Positions 1-7,744 of a DNA stretch of 23,862 nt are shown here, one piece after another. The notes under the pieces are model-generated. The model saw only the letters and a program-made list of their open reading frames with translations, made no database searches and had not been told where the DNA came from. The DNA comes from an uncultured Verrucomicrobiota bacterium. GTDB taxonomy: Bacteria; Verrucomicrobiota; Kiritimatiellia; RFP12; UBA1067. Position 1 is the stretch's first letter. Each line of letters begins with the position of its first letter. The position numbers and the translations under genes are program-made. The stretch spans positions 1-23,862 of the forward strand of contig CAMOIK010000007.1 in the NCBI GenBank assembly GCA_946615875.1, given 5' to 3'.

Positions 1-44
1 ATGCCGCCCGGCGTTCGCGGCAGACTGGCATTTTGCATAATCGA

Positions 45-71
45 CTATATAGAGAGGCGACGAGTCTATAT
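45..71 (+). promoter_or_regulatory. Possible AraC-type operator half-sites upstream of xylR-like gene
   Basis: The hexamer CTATAT occurs at 45-50 and again at 66-71 in the same orientation, so the copies are 21 bases (two helical turns) apart. The first lies within the small palindrome CTATATAG. AraC-family proteins commonly bind direct repeats with this spacing, and the downstream gene encodes such a protein. The hexamer is short and AT-rich, so chance is a real alternative. The rest of 1-125 shows no gene or clear signal. Confidence 0.2.
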
Positions 72-125
72 CTGGAGATACGACAGACCTCCAGGAGCAG
101 CGCCCGCGGCATTGACGCGGGGCGG

Positions 126-141
126 CGCTATTTGCTATAAT
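126..141 (+). promoter_or_regulatory. Extended -10 promoter of the XylR-type regulator
   Basis: The 16 bases CGCTATTTGCTATAAT end in a perfect -10 hexamer (136-141) preceded by TGC, an extended -10. Only seven bases separate the hexamer from the ATG at 149, so transcription would begin at or next to the A of the start codon, giving a leaderless message. The same geometry recurs at four other genes here. Confidence 0.7.
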
Positions 142-148
142 AGGCGGC

Positions 149-1324
149 ATGGACTCCAAGACCGTCAAATCACGCCATGTATTGGTGTGGATAACGCCTG
201 CTTACCAGCCGAGACTGGCCGGTATCGCCCGCTACGCCCGCCAGAACGGCTGGCATCTGACGATCCTAGACCGCATCGCCCGCCGTCCCGTGGGATGGAG
301 CGGCGACGGCGTGATAGTGACAATCCGCGACAACCCGGAGCAGATCGCGTTCGTGCGCTCCGTCCGCCGCCAGGGCATACCGGTGGTGGATCTGACTTTC
401 AACCATCCCGAACTGCACATTCCGCGGGTCAGCGGCGACCACGCGGCGATGGGGCGCATGGCGCGCGAGCATTTCGAGAGCCGCAACTACCGCAGTTTCG
501 CCTGGTTTTCCACCACTTGGCAGAACGTGCACCGTCTGCGCTACGAGGCGTTCGCTCGCACACAGGACGGCATGGCGGACGTGCCGCGATGGGTGCTTTC
601 GGAGGAGGCGCCGCAGGACAAGCTGGACGACTTCGCATGGTTCGACGCATGGCTGGGCGAGCGCCTGAAGGCGGCGCAGAAGCCTCTCGCGCTGCTCGCC
701 TACGACGATGCTGACGCCGCGCGCGCCCTCGACGCCTGCCTGTCGGCCGGCCTTTCCGTGCCGAAGGACGTGGCAATCGCGGGCATTGGCGGCGACAGGC
801 TGATATGCGAAAGCCAGGTCGTGCCCATAACGTCCATCGAACACGACCAGGGCGGGACCGGCTACGAGGGCGCGAAGCTCCTGGACTCGCTGATGCACGG
901 CCGCCGCGCACCTGCAAAGCCCATCCTCATCCCGCCCAAACGCATAACCATACGGGCCTCGAGCGATTTCATGGCCGCCCGCAGCCCCTACGTGCACAAA
1001 GCGCTGGACTTCATCCGCCAGAACCTGGACCGTTCCTTCGGGCTTGAGCAGGTCGCGGCGGCGGTGGGGGTGTCGAGGGCGACGCTCAGCCGGGTATTCA
1101 CCGGCGAGGTGGGCAGGCCGCTTGGCAACGAAATACTGCGCCAGCGCATCGAATACGCCAAACGTCTGCTGTTGGCGGGCAACCTCAGTGTCGCGCAGGT
1201 CGCATACAAGGCGGGCTTCTGCAATCCGCCCTACTTCTCCAACACCTTCAGGAACTTCACGGGCCTCACGCCGCGCGAATGGCTGATGGGCGAAAACGCG
1301 GCCAAGGGAGAGAACAACTGGTAG
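149..1324 (+). CDS. XylR-type transcriptional regulator (LacI-like sensor plus AraC HTH)
   Basis: This 391-residue protein has a LacI/periplasmic-binding-protein-like sensor domain (about residues 10-275) followed by an AraC-type double helix-turn-helix (about 280-380). The C-terminal part carries the family signatures SVAQVAYKAGF, YFSNTFRNFTGLTPREW. This order is that of XylR, a cytoplasmic sugar-responsive activator; the ligand here cannot be read from the sequence. The start is fixed by the -10 hexamer seven bases upstream, which implies a leaderless message and explains the absence of a ribosome binding site. The gene converges on the GntR-type gene, and its TAG stop lies in phase with the TAG-ended heptamer array that follows. 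Its target genes are probably upstream, outside the window. The family call is firm, the specificity unknown. Confidence 0.9.
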   Translation: MDSKTVKSRHVLVWITPAYQPRLAGIARYARQNGWHLTILDRIARRPVGWSGDGVIVTIRDNPEQIAFVRSVRRQGIPVVDLTFNHPELHIPRVSGDHAAMGRMAREHFESRNYRSFAWFSTTWQNVHRLRYEAFARTQDGMADVPRWVLSEEAPQDKLDDFAWFDAWLGERLKAAQKPLALLAYDDADAARALDACLSAGLSVPKDVAIAGIGGDRLICESQVVPITSIEHDQGGTGYEGAKLLDSLMHGRRAPAKPILIPPKRITIRASSDFMAARSPYVHKALDFIRQNLDRSFGLEQVAAAVGVSRATLSRVFTGEVGRPLGNEILRQRIEYAKRLLLAGNLSVAQVAYKAGFCNPPYFSNTFRNFTGLTPREWLMGENAAKGENNW

Positions 1325-1413
1325 TTGGTAGAGGGTAGAGGATAGATGGTAGTGAGAAGATGGTAGATGATAGAGGGTAGATGGTAGTACCATCTACCAA
1401 CTACCAACTCTCT
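1318..1413. repeat. Degenerate TAG-ended heptamer array with inverted arm between convergent genes
   Basis: From 1325 to 1387 there are nine back-to-back heptamers of consensus A(T/G)GGTAG (TTGGTAG, AGGGTAG, AGGATAG, ATGGTAG, TGAGAAG, ATGGTAG, ATGATAG, AGGGTAG, ATGGTAG). A tenth unit, CTGGTAG, includes the stop codon of the upstream gene (1318-1324). The following bases (1388-1409) are the same heptamer in reverse orientation (TACCATC, TACCAAC, TACCAAC). At the junction, GGTAGATGGTA and its complement TACCATCTACC form a perfect 11-base stem around one G (1377-1399). The tract fills the gap between two convergent genes and could act as a bidirectional terminator, though no T run follows. It resembles the heptameric STRR repeats of cyanobacteria in form only. 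Confidence 0.85.
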
Positions 1414-2502
1414 CTACACGGAGCGGCGGGCGACGAGCGGGGCGTCCACCAGGATGGAGCGAGGGGCGAGAGCGGGATCGCGTATGCGCTGCATCAGCGA
1501 CGCCACGGCGATTCCGGCGAGCGTCTCCACCGGCTGGTGGATGGTGGCGAGCGGAGGATTGACGAGTCTGGCCAGTTCGCCGTCGTCGAAGCCCGCCACG
1601 CGCACGTCCTGCGGCACGCGCACCTTGAGGCGGGCGAGCACCTGCATCAGCTTGGCGGCCGTCGGGTCGTTGCGGCACACAAAGCCGTCCGGCGCGTTCC
1701 TGCCGCGCATGAGGCGCTCGAACAGCGCCGTGTCGCCGGGGTCCGCCTCTATCACGTTGGCGCTTTTCCAAGGGAGGCCGGCGTCGAGCGCAGCCTGAGC
1801 CACGCCCTGTATGCGGGCGCGTATGGTGTTTGCGTAGTTGGCGTGCGTGAGGAAGCGCAGACGCCTCGCGCCCGTCTCTATCATACGCCTTGCGATGCGG
1901 TATCCGGCCTGCACGTTGTCTATGCCCACGAGATCGTATCCGCTCCTTGCGGGGAACGGCAGGTAGTCTCGGTCGAGCAGCACCACGGGTATCTTGCGGC
2001 GGGCGAGGATCGCCAGCACCTCGCGCGTCGCCTCCGAGGACTCGGGGATCAGATCGACCGGCTCCAGCAGCACGCCGGCCGTGCGCCGCTCCGCATACGC
2101 CTCGGCGAGCGCCACGGCCCACCGCCCGCGGTCCGCCGCGTCGGGCGCGGATACGTCGCCCAGCAGCACGTCGTAGCCGGCCGAGCGCGCCTTGGCCGCG
2201 ATCGCGTCGCAAAGCCGCGTGAAGAAGTCTATCGTCCGGTAGTCGGGCGCGATGATGCCTAATGCGCCGGTGGCGTTCTTCGCGGCGAAGGTCAGGAACG
2301 ACCCCGAGCCGGCGCGCGATTCCAGCAGCCCGCCGCGCTTGAGTTCGCGCAGGGCTCGCTCGATCGTCGGGCGGCTCGCGCCGAAGCGCCTGGCCAGGGC
2401 CTCCTCGCTCGGAAAGCGAGCCGCGTGCGCGTATTTGCCGGCGAGGATGTCGCGCCGCAGGGCGTCCGCGATGGAGAGATACTTGGATTCGCTCTTCTTC
2501 AT
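1414..2502 (-). CDS. GntR-type transcriptional regulator with LacI-like ligand domain
   Basis: This 362-residue protein begins with a GntR winged helix (about residues 5-75, with FPSEEALARRFGASRPTIERAL and LLESRAGSGSFL) and continues with a LacI/PBP1-like sugar-sensing domain (about 80-360). This is the AraR-like branch of the GntR family: a cytoplasmic repressor or activator that responds to a small ligand, often a sugar. I chose the start at 2502 because a TATAAT hexamer ends six bases upstream; the reading frame extends further, but that stretch is non-coding in character and would lie upstream of the promoter. The gene is divergent from the ribokinase operon and two similar palindromes sit in the gap, so control of that operon and of itself is the simplest inference. 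Confidence 0.88.
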   Translation of the reverse strand: MKKSESKYLSIADALRRDILAGKYAHAARFPSEEALARRFGASRPTIERALRELKRGGLLESRAGSGSFLTFAAKNATGALGIIAPDYRTIDFFTRLCDAIAAKARSAGYDVLLGDVSAPDAADRGRWAVALAEAYAERRTAGVLLEPVDLIPESSEATREVLAILARRKIPVVLLDRDYLPFPARSGYDLVGIDNVQAGYRIARRMIETGARRLRFLTHANYANTIRARIQGVAQAALDAGLPWKSANVIEADPGDTALFERLMRGRNAPDGFVCRNDPTAAKLMQVLARLKVRVPQDVRVAGFDDGELARLVNPPLATIHQPVETLAGIAVASLMQRIRDPALAPRSILVDAPLVARRSV

Positions 2503-2508
2503 GCCGGG

Positions 2509-2524
2509 ATTATAGCATATTTCC
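2509..2524 (-). promoter_or_regulatory. Extended -10 promoter of the GntR-type regulator
   Basis: Read on the minus strand this is GGAAATATGCTATAAT, with the -10 hexamer at 2509-2514. Six bases separate it from the ATG at 2502, so the message is predicted to be leaderless. A weak -35, TTGCTT, lies 18 bases upstream and touches the first palindrome. Confidence 0.75.
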
Positions 2525-2536
2525 AGCGAACCAAGC

Positions 2537-2556
2537 AAACCTGACAAAGCAGGTTT
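2537..2556. promoter_or_regulatory. Candidate operator palindrome 1
   Basis: AAACCTGACAAAGCAGGTTT has perfect seven-base arms (AAACCTG / CAGGTTT) around six bases. It abuts the -35 region of the GntR-type regulator, where a bound protein would block transcription. On the plus strand it is followed by two more Ts, so a weak hairpin terminator is an alternative, but no gene in that orientation ends here. It resembles the second palindrome at 2591-2610. Confidence 0.5.
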
Positions 2557-2590
2557 TTCGGCGGCGCGGCGGCGCGGTTCCGGCGCGTCC

Positions 2591-2610
2591 CGACCTGCCT
2601 TTGCAGGTTT
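2591..2610. promoter_or_regulatory. Candidate operator palindrome 2
   Basis: On the minus strand this reads AAACCTGCAAAGGCAGGTCG, matching palindrome 1 at 15 of 20 positions, with six-base arms ACCTGC / GCAGGT. It ends 14 bases before the putative -35 of the ribokinase promoter. The two centres are about 54 bases apart, roughly five helical turns, which would suit a looping or cooperative repressor. Confidence 0.5.
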
Positions 2611-2624
2611 GTGCGACAAAGGGG

Positions 2625-2654
2625 TTGCGGCGCACGGGGAGATTGTGGTAGAAT
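2625..2654 (+). promoter_or_regulatory. Promoter of the ribokinase operon
   Basis: A TTGCGG element (2625-2630) is separated by 18 bases from TAGAAT (2649-2654), which is preceded by TGG. The -10 ends six bases before the ATG at 2661, again predicting a leaderless message. Compared with the other promoters here it departs from consensus, as expected for a regulated promoter. Confidence 0.6.
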
Positions 2655-2660
2655 ATGGGC

Positions 2661-3569
2661 ATGAAAACTGGCGGAAAAGTCGTGGTGCTAGGCTCCACCA
2701 ACACGGACATGGTGATAGCAGGAAGGAAGCTGCCCGCTCCCGGCGAGACGGTGTGCGGCGGGCGTTTCATGATGAATCCCGGCGGAAAGGGAGCCAACCA
2801 GGCGGTGGCGGCGGCGCGCCTGGCCGCCGCCAAGGGCGCGTGCACGTTCATCGCGAAGGTAGGCGACGACCTCTTCGGGCGGGAGACCGCCGCGCGCATG
2901 AAGAAGGACGGCATTCGCACCAGGCTCGTGGTGGATGAGAAGGAGCCTTCGGGCACCGCCCTTATCCTCGTCGATGCCAAGGGCCAGAACGTCATCTCCG
3001 TGGCGCTGGGCGCGAACGGGACGCTCGCCCCGCAAGACGTCGCGCCTTTTAAAAAGGATATAGAGGGCGCGGCGGTGCTGGTGATGCAGCTGGAGACGCC
3101 GGTCGAGACCGTGGAATGGGCGGCGAAGACCGCGCGCGCGGCGGGCGCGGCGACGATCCTCAACCCGGCCCCGGCGCGCAAACTGCCGCGTTCGCTCTAT
3201 CCGCTCATAGACTGGATCACGCCCAACGAGACGGAAGCCGAAATCCTCACGGGCATCAAGGTGACGGACGCCGCAGGCGCGGCGGAGGCGGCCGCCGTCC
3301 TCAAGAAGCGCGGCGTGGGCCACGTGGCTATCACGATGGGCTCCAAGGGGGTGTTCTGCGGCGACTGCGGCAGGCTCTTCCCGTGCCGCAAGGTGAAGGC
3401 CGTGGACTGCGTCGCCGCCGGAGACACCTTCAACGGCGCGTTCGCCGTGGCTCTGGCGGAGGGGCGGAACTGCGAGGAGGCCGTGGCCTTCGCGCAGAAG
3501 GCCGCCGCCATCGCCGTGACGCGGCCCGGCGCGCAGTCGTCGATACCGTTCAGAAAGGAGATAGCGTAA
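2661..3569 (+). CDS. rbsK: Ribokinase (PfkB family)
   Basis: The 302-residue product phosphorylates D-ribose to ribose 5-phosphate in the cytoplasm. It has the normal ribokinase length, an N-terminal GSTNTDMV substrate-side motif, the GGKGANQA signature (residues 41-48) and the C-terminal AAGDTFNGAF motif with the catalytic Asp near residue 255. Two ATGs are in frame, at 2655 and 2661. The first directly abuts the -10 hexamer and would lie upstream of the transcript, so 2661 is preferred. It is the first gene of a seven-gene run and its stop overlaps the start of the transporter gene by one base. The exported nucleoside hydrolase two genes downstream supports ribose as the substrate. Confidence 0.92.
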   Translation: MKTGGKVVVLGSTNTDMVIAGRKLPAPGETVCGGRFMMNPGGKGANQAVAAARLAAAKGACTFIAKVGDDLFGRETAARMKKDGIRTRLVVDEKEPSGTALILVDAKGQNVISVALGANGTLAPQDVAPFKKDIEGAAVLVMQLETPVETVEWAAKTARAAGAATILNPAPARKLPRSLYPLIDWITPNETEAEILTGIKVTDAAGAAEAAAVLKKRGVGHVAITMGSKGVFCGDCGRLFPCRKVKAVDCVAAGDTFNGAFAVALAEGRNCEEAVAFAQKAAAIAVTRPGAQSSIPFRKEIA

Positions 3570-4588
3570 TGTATTCGTGCGGAAACTATGCGCTCGCTGT
3601 CGCGTTCTGCGTCGTGACGATGCTGTGCTGGGGCAGCTGGGGCAACACGCAGAAACTCGCGGGCAAAACCTGGCGCTACGAGCTCTTCTACTGGGACTAC
3701 GTGATCGGCGTGCTGCTGTTCGCCATCGTCTCCGGCCTGACCGCCGGGTCGTGGGGTGGCGGCGCGTGGAGCTTCGCCGCCAACCTGTCGCAGGCCTCCG
3801 CCGCCAACATCGGCTCGGCCTTCCTCGGCGGCATCGTCTTCAACGCCGCCAACATCCTGCTCGCCGCCGCGATCTCCATAGCCGGCATGAGCGTGGCCTT
3901 CCCCGTCGGCATAGGGCTGGCGCTGGTGCTGGGCGTCGTCGTGAACTACGCCGCCGCGCCGAAGGGCGACGCCACGCTCCTGTTCGGCGGCGTCGCGCTC
4001 ATCGTCGCCGCCATCCTGTGCAACGCCGCCGCTTACGGCATCAAGGCGGCGGGCTCCCGGGGCGCCAAAGGCTCCAAGGGCATCGGCAAGGGCATCGCCC
4101 TTTCCCTCCTCTGCGGAACCCTCATGGCTTTCTTCTACCGCTTCGTCGCGCGCGCCATGGACATGGACTTCGCGGCGGCGGCGCCGCGAAGCGGCATGAT
4201 GACGCCATACTCGGCGTTCTTCGTGTTCGCGCTGGGCATCTTCGCGTCCAACTTCGTTTTCAACGCCATCGCCATGCGCCACCCGGCGAGCGGCGGGCCG
4301 ATCACGGAAAAGGAGTATTTCAAGGGCGGCTTCGCGATACACCTTGTGGGCGTGCTGGGCGGCCTCGTCTGGGGACTGGGCAACGGCATCAACCTGGTGG
4401 CAGCGGGCAAGGCCGGCGCCGCGATCTCCTACGGACTGGGACAGGGCGCGACGCTCGTCTCCGCCCTCTGGGGAATACTCGTCTGGCGGGAGTTCAAGGG
4501 CGCGCCGAAAAAGGCCGCCATGCTCAACTTCGCCATGTTCGCGCTGTTCCTGGCGGGCCTCGCGCTCATCATCAAGGCTGGAAACTGA
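3569..4588 (+). CDS. GRP-family sugar transporter, probable ribose importer
   Basis: This 339-residue integral membrane protein has about ten hydrophobic segments and the N-terminal CWGSWGNTQK motif typical of the glucose/ribose porter (GRP/RhaT-like) subgroup of the drug/metabolite transporter superfamily. The start ATG overlaps the ribokinase stop (TAATG) and is preceded by AAAGGAG at a suitable distance, so the two genes are translationally coupled. Members usually import sugars in symport with a cation. Its position between a ribokinase and an exported nucleoside hydrolase points to ribose. The substrate is inferred from context, not from residues I can identify. Confidence 0.87.
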   Translation: MYSCGNYALAVAFCVVTMLCWGSWGNTQKLAGKTWRYELFYWDYVIGVLLFAIVSGLTAGSWGGGAWSFAANLSQASAANIGSAFLGGIVFNAANILLAAAISIAGMSVAFPVGIGLALVLGVVVNYAAAPKGDATLLFGGVALIVAAILCNAAAYGIKAAGSRGAKGSKGIGKGIALSLLCGTLMAFFYRFVARAMDMDFAAAAPRSGMMTPYSAFFVFALGIFASNFVFNAIAMRHPASGGPITEKEYFKGGFAIHLVGVLGGLVWGLGNGINLVAAGKAGAAISYGLGQGATLVSALWGILVWREFKGAPKKAAMLNFAMFALFLAGLALIIKAGN

Positions 4589-4592
4589 CGCC

Positions 4593-5708
4593 ATGCGGAA
4601 ACTCCTCGCAGCCTGCGCCGCAGTCTTCGCCGCCGCCGCTCTCCGCGCCGAGCCGGTCAAGATCATATTCGACACCGACATGATAACCGATTTCGACGAC
4701 GTCGGCGCGCTCGCCTGCCTCCACGCGCTCGCGGACGCCGGGGAGTGCGAAATCATCGCCACGGTAAGCTCCACGCGCGGCAACGCCTCCGTCGGTGCGA
4801 TCGAGGTGATCAACCGCTACTATGGCCGCGCCGACCTGCCGGTGGGCGCGCCAAAGGGGATGGGAGTATTGGGCGAGAAGGCCGGCGCATGCGAAAAGGT
4901 CGATCCCGCCGCGCCGCTGGGCGGGCGCACTGGCAACGACGGCGGGCACTACAAGTATCGCAAGCTGCTCGCCGACTACCCTGGTTGGTTCCGCCACGCA
5001 GACGCCGACGACGCGCCGGACGCGAATGAAATCTACCGCCGCGCGCTCGCCGCTCAGCCCGACGGCAGCGTCGTCGTCTGCTCCGTCGGCTTCCTGACAA
5101 ACCTCCGCCGCCTGCTGGAGACTCCGCCGGACGCCATCTCGCCGCTCGACGGACGCGCACTCGTGGCCGCGAAGGTGAAGAAGTGGGTGGCCATGGCGTG
5201 CCGCTATCCCGCAGGCAAGGAATACAACGCGAAATGGGACGCGGAATCTTCGCGCATCGCTCTGGAGAACTGGCCTACGCCAGTCGTGTTCAGCGACTTC
5301 GAGTACGGACGCGACGTGTTCGCAGGCCGCGCCATCGCCGAAACGCCGGACCCCGGCCCCGGCCGCAACCCCGTGCGAGACGTCTTCGCGGGCAACATCC
5401 CAAGCCGCGCCGAAATCGCCGCCGATCCGGCAAAGTGGCTGCGCCGCTCCTTCGGAACGGGCGGCAGGAGCGCATGGGACGAGACGGCCGTGCTGGCCGC
5501 AGTCAGGGGCGAAGAGACTTACTTCAACGTCAATCGCGGCAGATACCGCATCGTCGCCGCCGACGGCGCAGACGAATGGGCGCCCGACGAGAACGGCCCG
5601 CACGTGCGCATCACCGAGAAACTTCCAAAGGCAGAGGTCGGGCGCATCATCGACGGGCTGATGCTCCGTCCACCGAGAGCACACCGTCTATCCACACCCG
5701 ACAACTGA
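4593..5708 (+). CDS. Exported nucleoside hydrolase
   Basis: The 371-residue protein starts with a Sec signal peptide (about residues 1-19, ending LRA) followed at once by the nucleoside hydrolase calcium-binding signature DTDMITDFDD (27-36). Further family features are VVVCSVGFLTNL (near 165), EYNAKWD and VFSDFEYG (near 215-235) and the late WDETAVLAAVRG. The family cleaves the N-glycosidic bond of ribonucleosides to give ribose and a free base. The signal peptide places this one in the periplasm or outside the cell, so released ribose would need the upstream transporter and kinase. The gene begins four bases after the transporter stop. Base specificity cannot be told from sequence. Confidence 0.9.
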   Translation: MRKLLAACAAVFAAAALRAEPVKIIFDTDMITDFDDVGALACLHALADAGECEIIATVSSTRGNASVGAIEVINRYYGRADLPVGAPKGMGVLGEKAGACEKVDPAAPLGGRTGNDGGHYKYRKLLADYPGWFRHADADDAPDANEIYRRALAAQPDGSVVVCSVGFLTNLRRLLETPPDAISPLDGRALVAAKVKKWVAMACRYPAGKEYNAKWDAESSRIALENWPTPVVFSDFEYGRDVFAGRAIAETPDPGPGRNPVRDVFAGNIPSRAEIAADPAKWLRRSFGTGGRSAWDETAVLAAVRGEETYFNVNRGRYRIVAADGADEWAPDENGPHVRITEKLPKAEVGRIIDGLMLRPPRAHRLSTPDN

Positions 5709-5738
5709 CACAACCACACATACGAAAGGAGCACATCC

Positions 5739-7709
5739 ATGAGGGCGAAACTTGCCAAAATACAGGGGAGGGGGAGGGCGTTTCGCGCGGTTTTCTGCGC
5801 GGCGACCGCTTTCGCCGCACTCGCCGCCACCGCGACGACCTACTACGCCAAGCCGGACGGCGATGACACGAAGGACGGACTTTCATGGGAGAACGCCGTC
5901 ACCATCACGAACGGATTTGCGAAAGTGAACGGCAAGAACACGGCCGGACTGGAACTCGTCCTCGGACGCGGGACATACAAGCTGCCCGCAGGCATCGGCT
6001 GCAACGGCGGCAATACGGAGGCCAACAGAGTCGTGGTGCGCGGCGAGACGGGCGATCCAGGAGACGTCGTGCTGGATGCTCAGGCCAAGGCACGGTGTCT
6101 GCGACTCAACAAGTACATAACGGTTTCTGGTCTGACAGTGTCCAACGGCGTGACAAGCACCAGCTACCCGGCGGGAGGCATACGCTTCGCCGGCGCGTCG
6201 GTCGAGAACGGCGGCACATACGAAATCGTGGTATCCAACTGCGTAGTGACGTGCTGCAGGAACGTCTTCACCGCCGAAGATGATCGCAACGGCGCAGCAG
6301 TCGGCCTCTACGGGCACAACCTCCTCGTCGATTCCGTGATCAAAGGCAACACCGCCGACTGGCGCGGCGCGGGCGTCCTGCTCGTGGCGAACACCGAGAC
6401 TACAAAGGGGCTGCCGAAGATAAAGGGCTGCCGCATCGAAGGAAACACGTCGGCGAAAGGCGGCGCAGGCATCTATGTGGCCGACTACTCCAACGCCAAG
6501 CCGGCGGCTTACACCGCTTCCTCCGCCTCGTCGGACGTGGCGGAGATCGAAGACTGCACGATCGTGGATAACGAGGCAAACGGAGAAGGCGGCGGCGGCC
6601 TCTATTGCTTGGACGACATCGACGTGAGGCTGACGCGCTGCGTCGTCTCGAACAACACCGCCGCCACGGGCGGCGGCGGCGTCCGCCAGCAGAAGGGTGT
6701 GCTGAGGCTGGCGGACTGCACGTTCGCGAAGAACGCGACGTCAGGCAACGCCGGCGCGGTCGATCTCGTGCCAAGCGCCGATCTGGAGCTGCGCGCGGCG
6801 AACACGCTCTTCAGGGAGAATACGGCGGCAGGCGGCAGCGGCGCGGTCCGCGCCTACCAGAAAGCCCGTGCGTTCTTCGACGGCTGCCGCTTCGAGGGCA
6901 ACAGCGCAGAGGGCGACGATAGCAATGGCGGCGGCGTGTACCTTTCGGGGCAGGCGACGGGCAAATACGGCTACTGCTCCGTATCCAACTGCGTCTTCGC
7001 GTCCAACACCTGCAACGGACGCGGCGGCGCGCTCGCCGGCACGTGGGGTGAATGGTTCCATGGCGCCATCGCGAACTGCACGTTCACGAACAATCAAAGC
7101 CGCATCCAGGGCGGCGCGCTGTGCATCCGCGAGGTGGCCAAATCAAACGACGCCGAGAACACGTCGCCGGCCGCCATACGCAACTGCCTCTTCGCCTTCA
7201 ACGGCACGACAGCGACAACCGCCGAATCGAACGGCGGCGGCGTGTATCTCTGCACCAACGCCGACATGGTCATGGAGAACTGCACCATAGTCTCGAACAA
7301 CGTGCCGGCATATGGAACGACGAACGTGAGCGGCGGCATACACCATCGCTGGGGCGCGACCCTCAAGAACTGCATAGTGGCGTTCAACACCGTCGGCGGC
7401 GCCCCAGAGACGGACAGCAAGTGGTGCGTCGGTCAGAGCAAATACTACGTGAACTGCTGCAGCACGTCGGCACAGTCGCGCTTTGAACAGGAATACGGCA
7501 GCTTCGCGGCAGACCCGAAGTTCGCCGACGCAGCGCACGGCGACTTCACACTGCGGTCCTCCTCGCCCTGCCGCGACGCCGGCGCGGCGGCGGACTGGAT
7601 GACGGACGCGGCCGACCTCGCGGGCAACGCGCGCATACTCGGCGCGGCGCCCGACATCGGCTGCTTCGAATACCTCTCGCCCGCAGGGCTGGTCATACTC
7701 GTGCGCTAG
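5739..7709 (+). CDS. Secreted right-handed beta-helix protein with choice-of-anchor-Q-like C terminus
   Basis: This 656-residue protein has a long signal peptide (about residues 1-33) and then many parallel beta-helix coils. Repeated motifs such as GGGVY/GGALC alternate with NCTFTNN, NCTIVSNN and FEGNSA, resembling chlamydial Pmp repeats (GGA plus FxxN). The C-terminal 50 residues, with SSSPCRDAG and PDIGCFEY, match the choice-of-anchor-Q type ending seen in secreted beta-helix proteins of this kind. After that only LSPAGLVILVR follows, so the usual sorting signal is missing or very short. The start has a clear GAAAGGAG ribosome binding site. It begins 30 bases after the nucleoside hydrolase gene. 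Carbohydrate binding or polysaccharide lyase activity is possible, but no catalytic residues are identifiable. Confidence 0.82.
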   Translation: MRAKLAKIQGRGRAFRAVFCAATAFAALAATATTYYAKPDGDDTKDGLSWENAVTITNGFAKVNGKNTAGLELVLGRGTYKLPAGIGCNGGNTEANRVVVRGETGDPGDVVLDAQAKARCLRLNKYITVSGLTVSNGVTSTSYPAGGIRFAGASVENGGTYEIVVSNCVVTCCRNVFTAEDDRNGAAVGLYGHNLLVDSVIKGNTADWRGAGVLLVANTETTKGLPKIKGCRIEGNTSAKGGAGIYVADYSNAKPAAYTASSASSDVAEIEDCTIVDNEANGEGGGGLYCLDDIDVRLTRCVVSNNTAATGGGGVRQQKGVLRLADCTFAKNATSGNAGAVDLVPSADLELRAANTLFRENTAAGGSGAVRAYQKARAFFDGCRFEGNSAEGDDSNGGGVYLSGQATGKYGYCSVSNCVFASNTCNGRGGALAGTWGEWFHGAIANCTFTNNQSRIQGGALCIREVAKSNDAENTSPAAIRNCLFAFNGTTATTAESNGGGVYLCTNADMVMENCTIVSNNVPAYGTTNVSGGIHHRWGATLKNCIVAFNTVGGAPETDSKWCVGQSKYYVNCCSTSAQSRFEQEYGSFAADPKFADAAHGDFTLRSSSPCRDAGAAADWMTDAADLAGNARILGAAPDIGCFEYLSPAGLVILVR

Positions 7710-7744
7710 GCGCAGGCAAACGGGAGATGTGGAAAGGTGATGGA

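Noticed and set aside
1..714. Open frame of 237 codons overlapping the start of the XylR-type gene
   Set aside because: Arg/Pro/Gly-rich translation with no domain, in a different frame from the well-supported regulator gene; typical shadow of GC-rich coding DNA.
1318..1413. CRISPR array
   Set aside because: The repeated unit is seven bases, contiguous without spacers, and no cas gene is present.
2537..2560. Rho-independent terminator for a plus-strand gene
   Set aside because: The hairpin has T residues after it, but no plus-strand gene ends nearby; a similar palindrome nearby argues for an operator.
2655..2660. ATG at 2655 as the ribokinase start
   Set aside because: It abuts the -10 hexamer, so it would lie upstream of the transcript; the ATG at 2661 fits the recurring -10 to ATG spacing.
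3197..4813. Long minus-strand frame opposite ribokinase, transporter and nucleoside hydrolase
   Set aside because: Low-complexity His/Arg/Glu-rich translation with no motif, antisense to three well-recognised genes.
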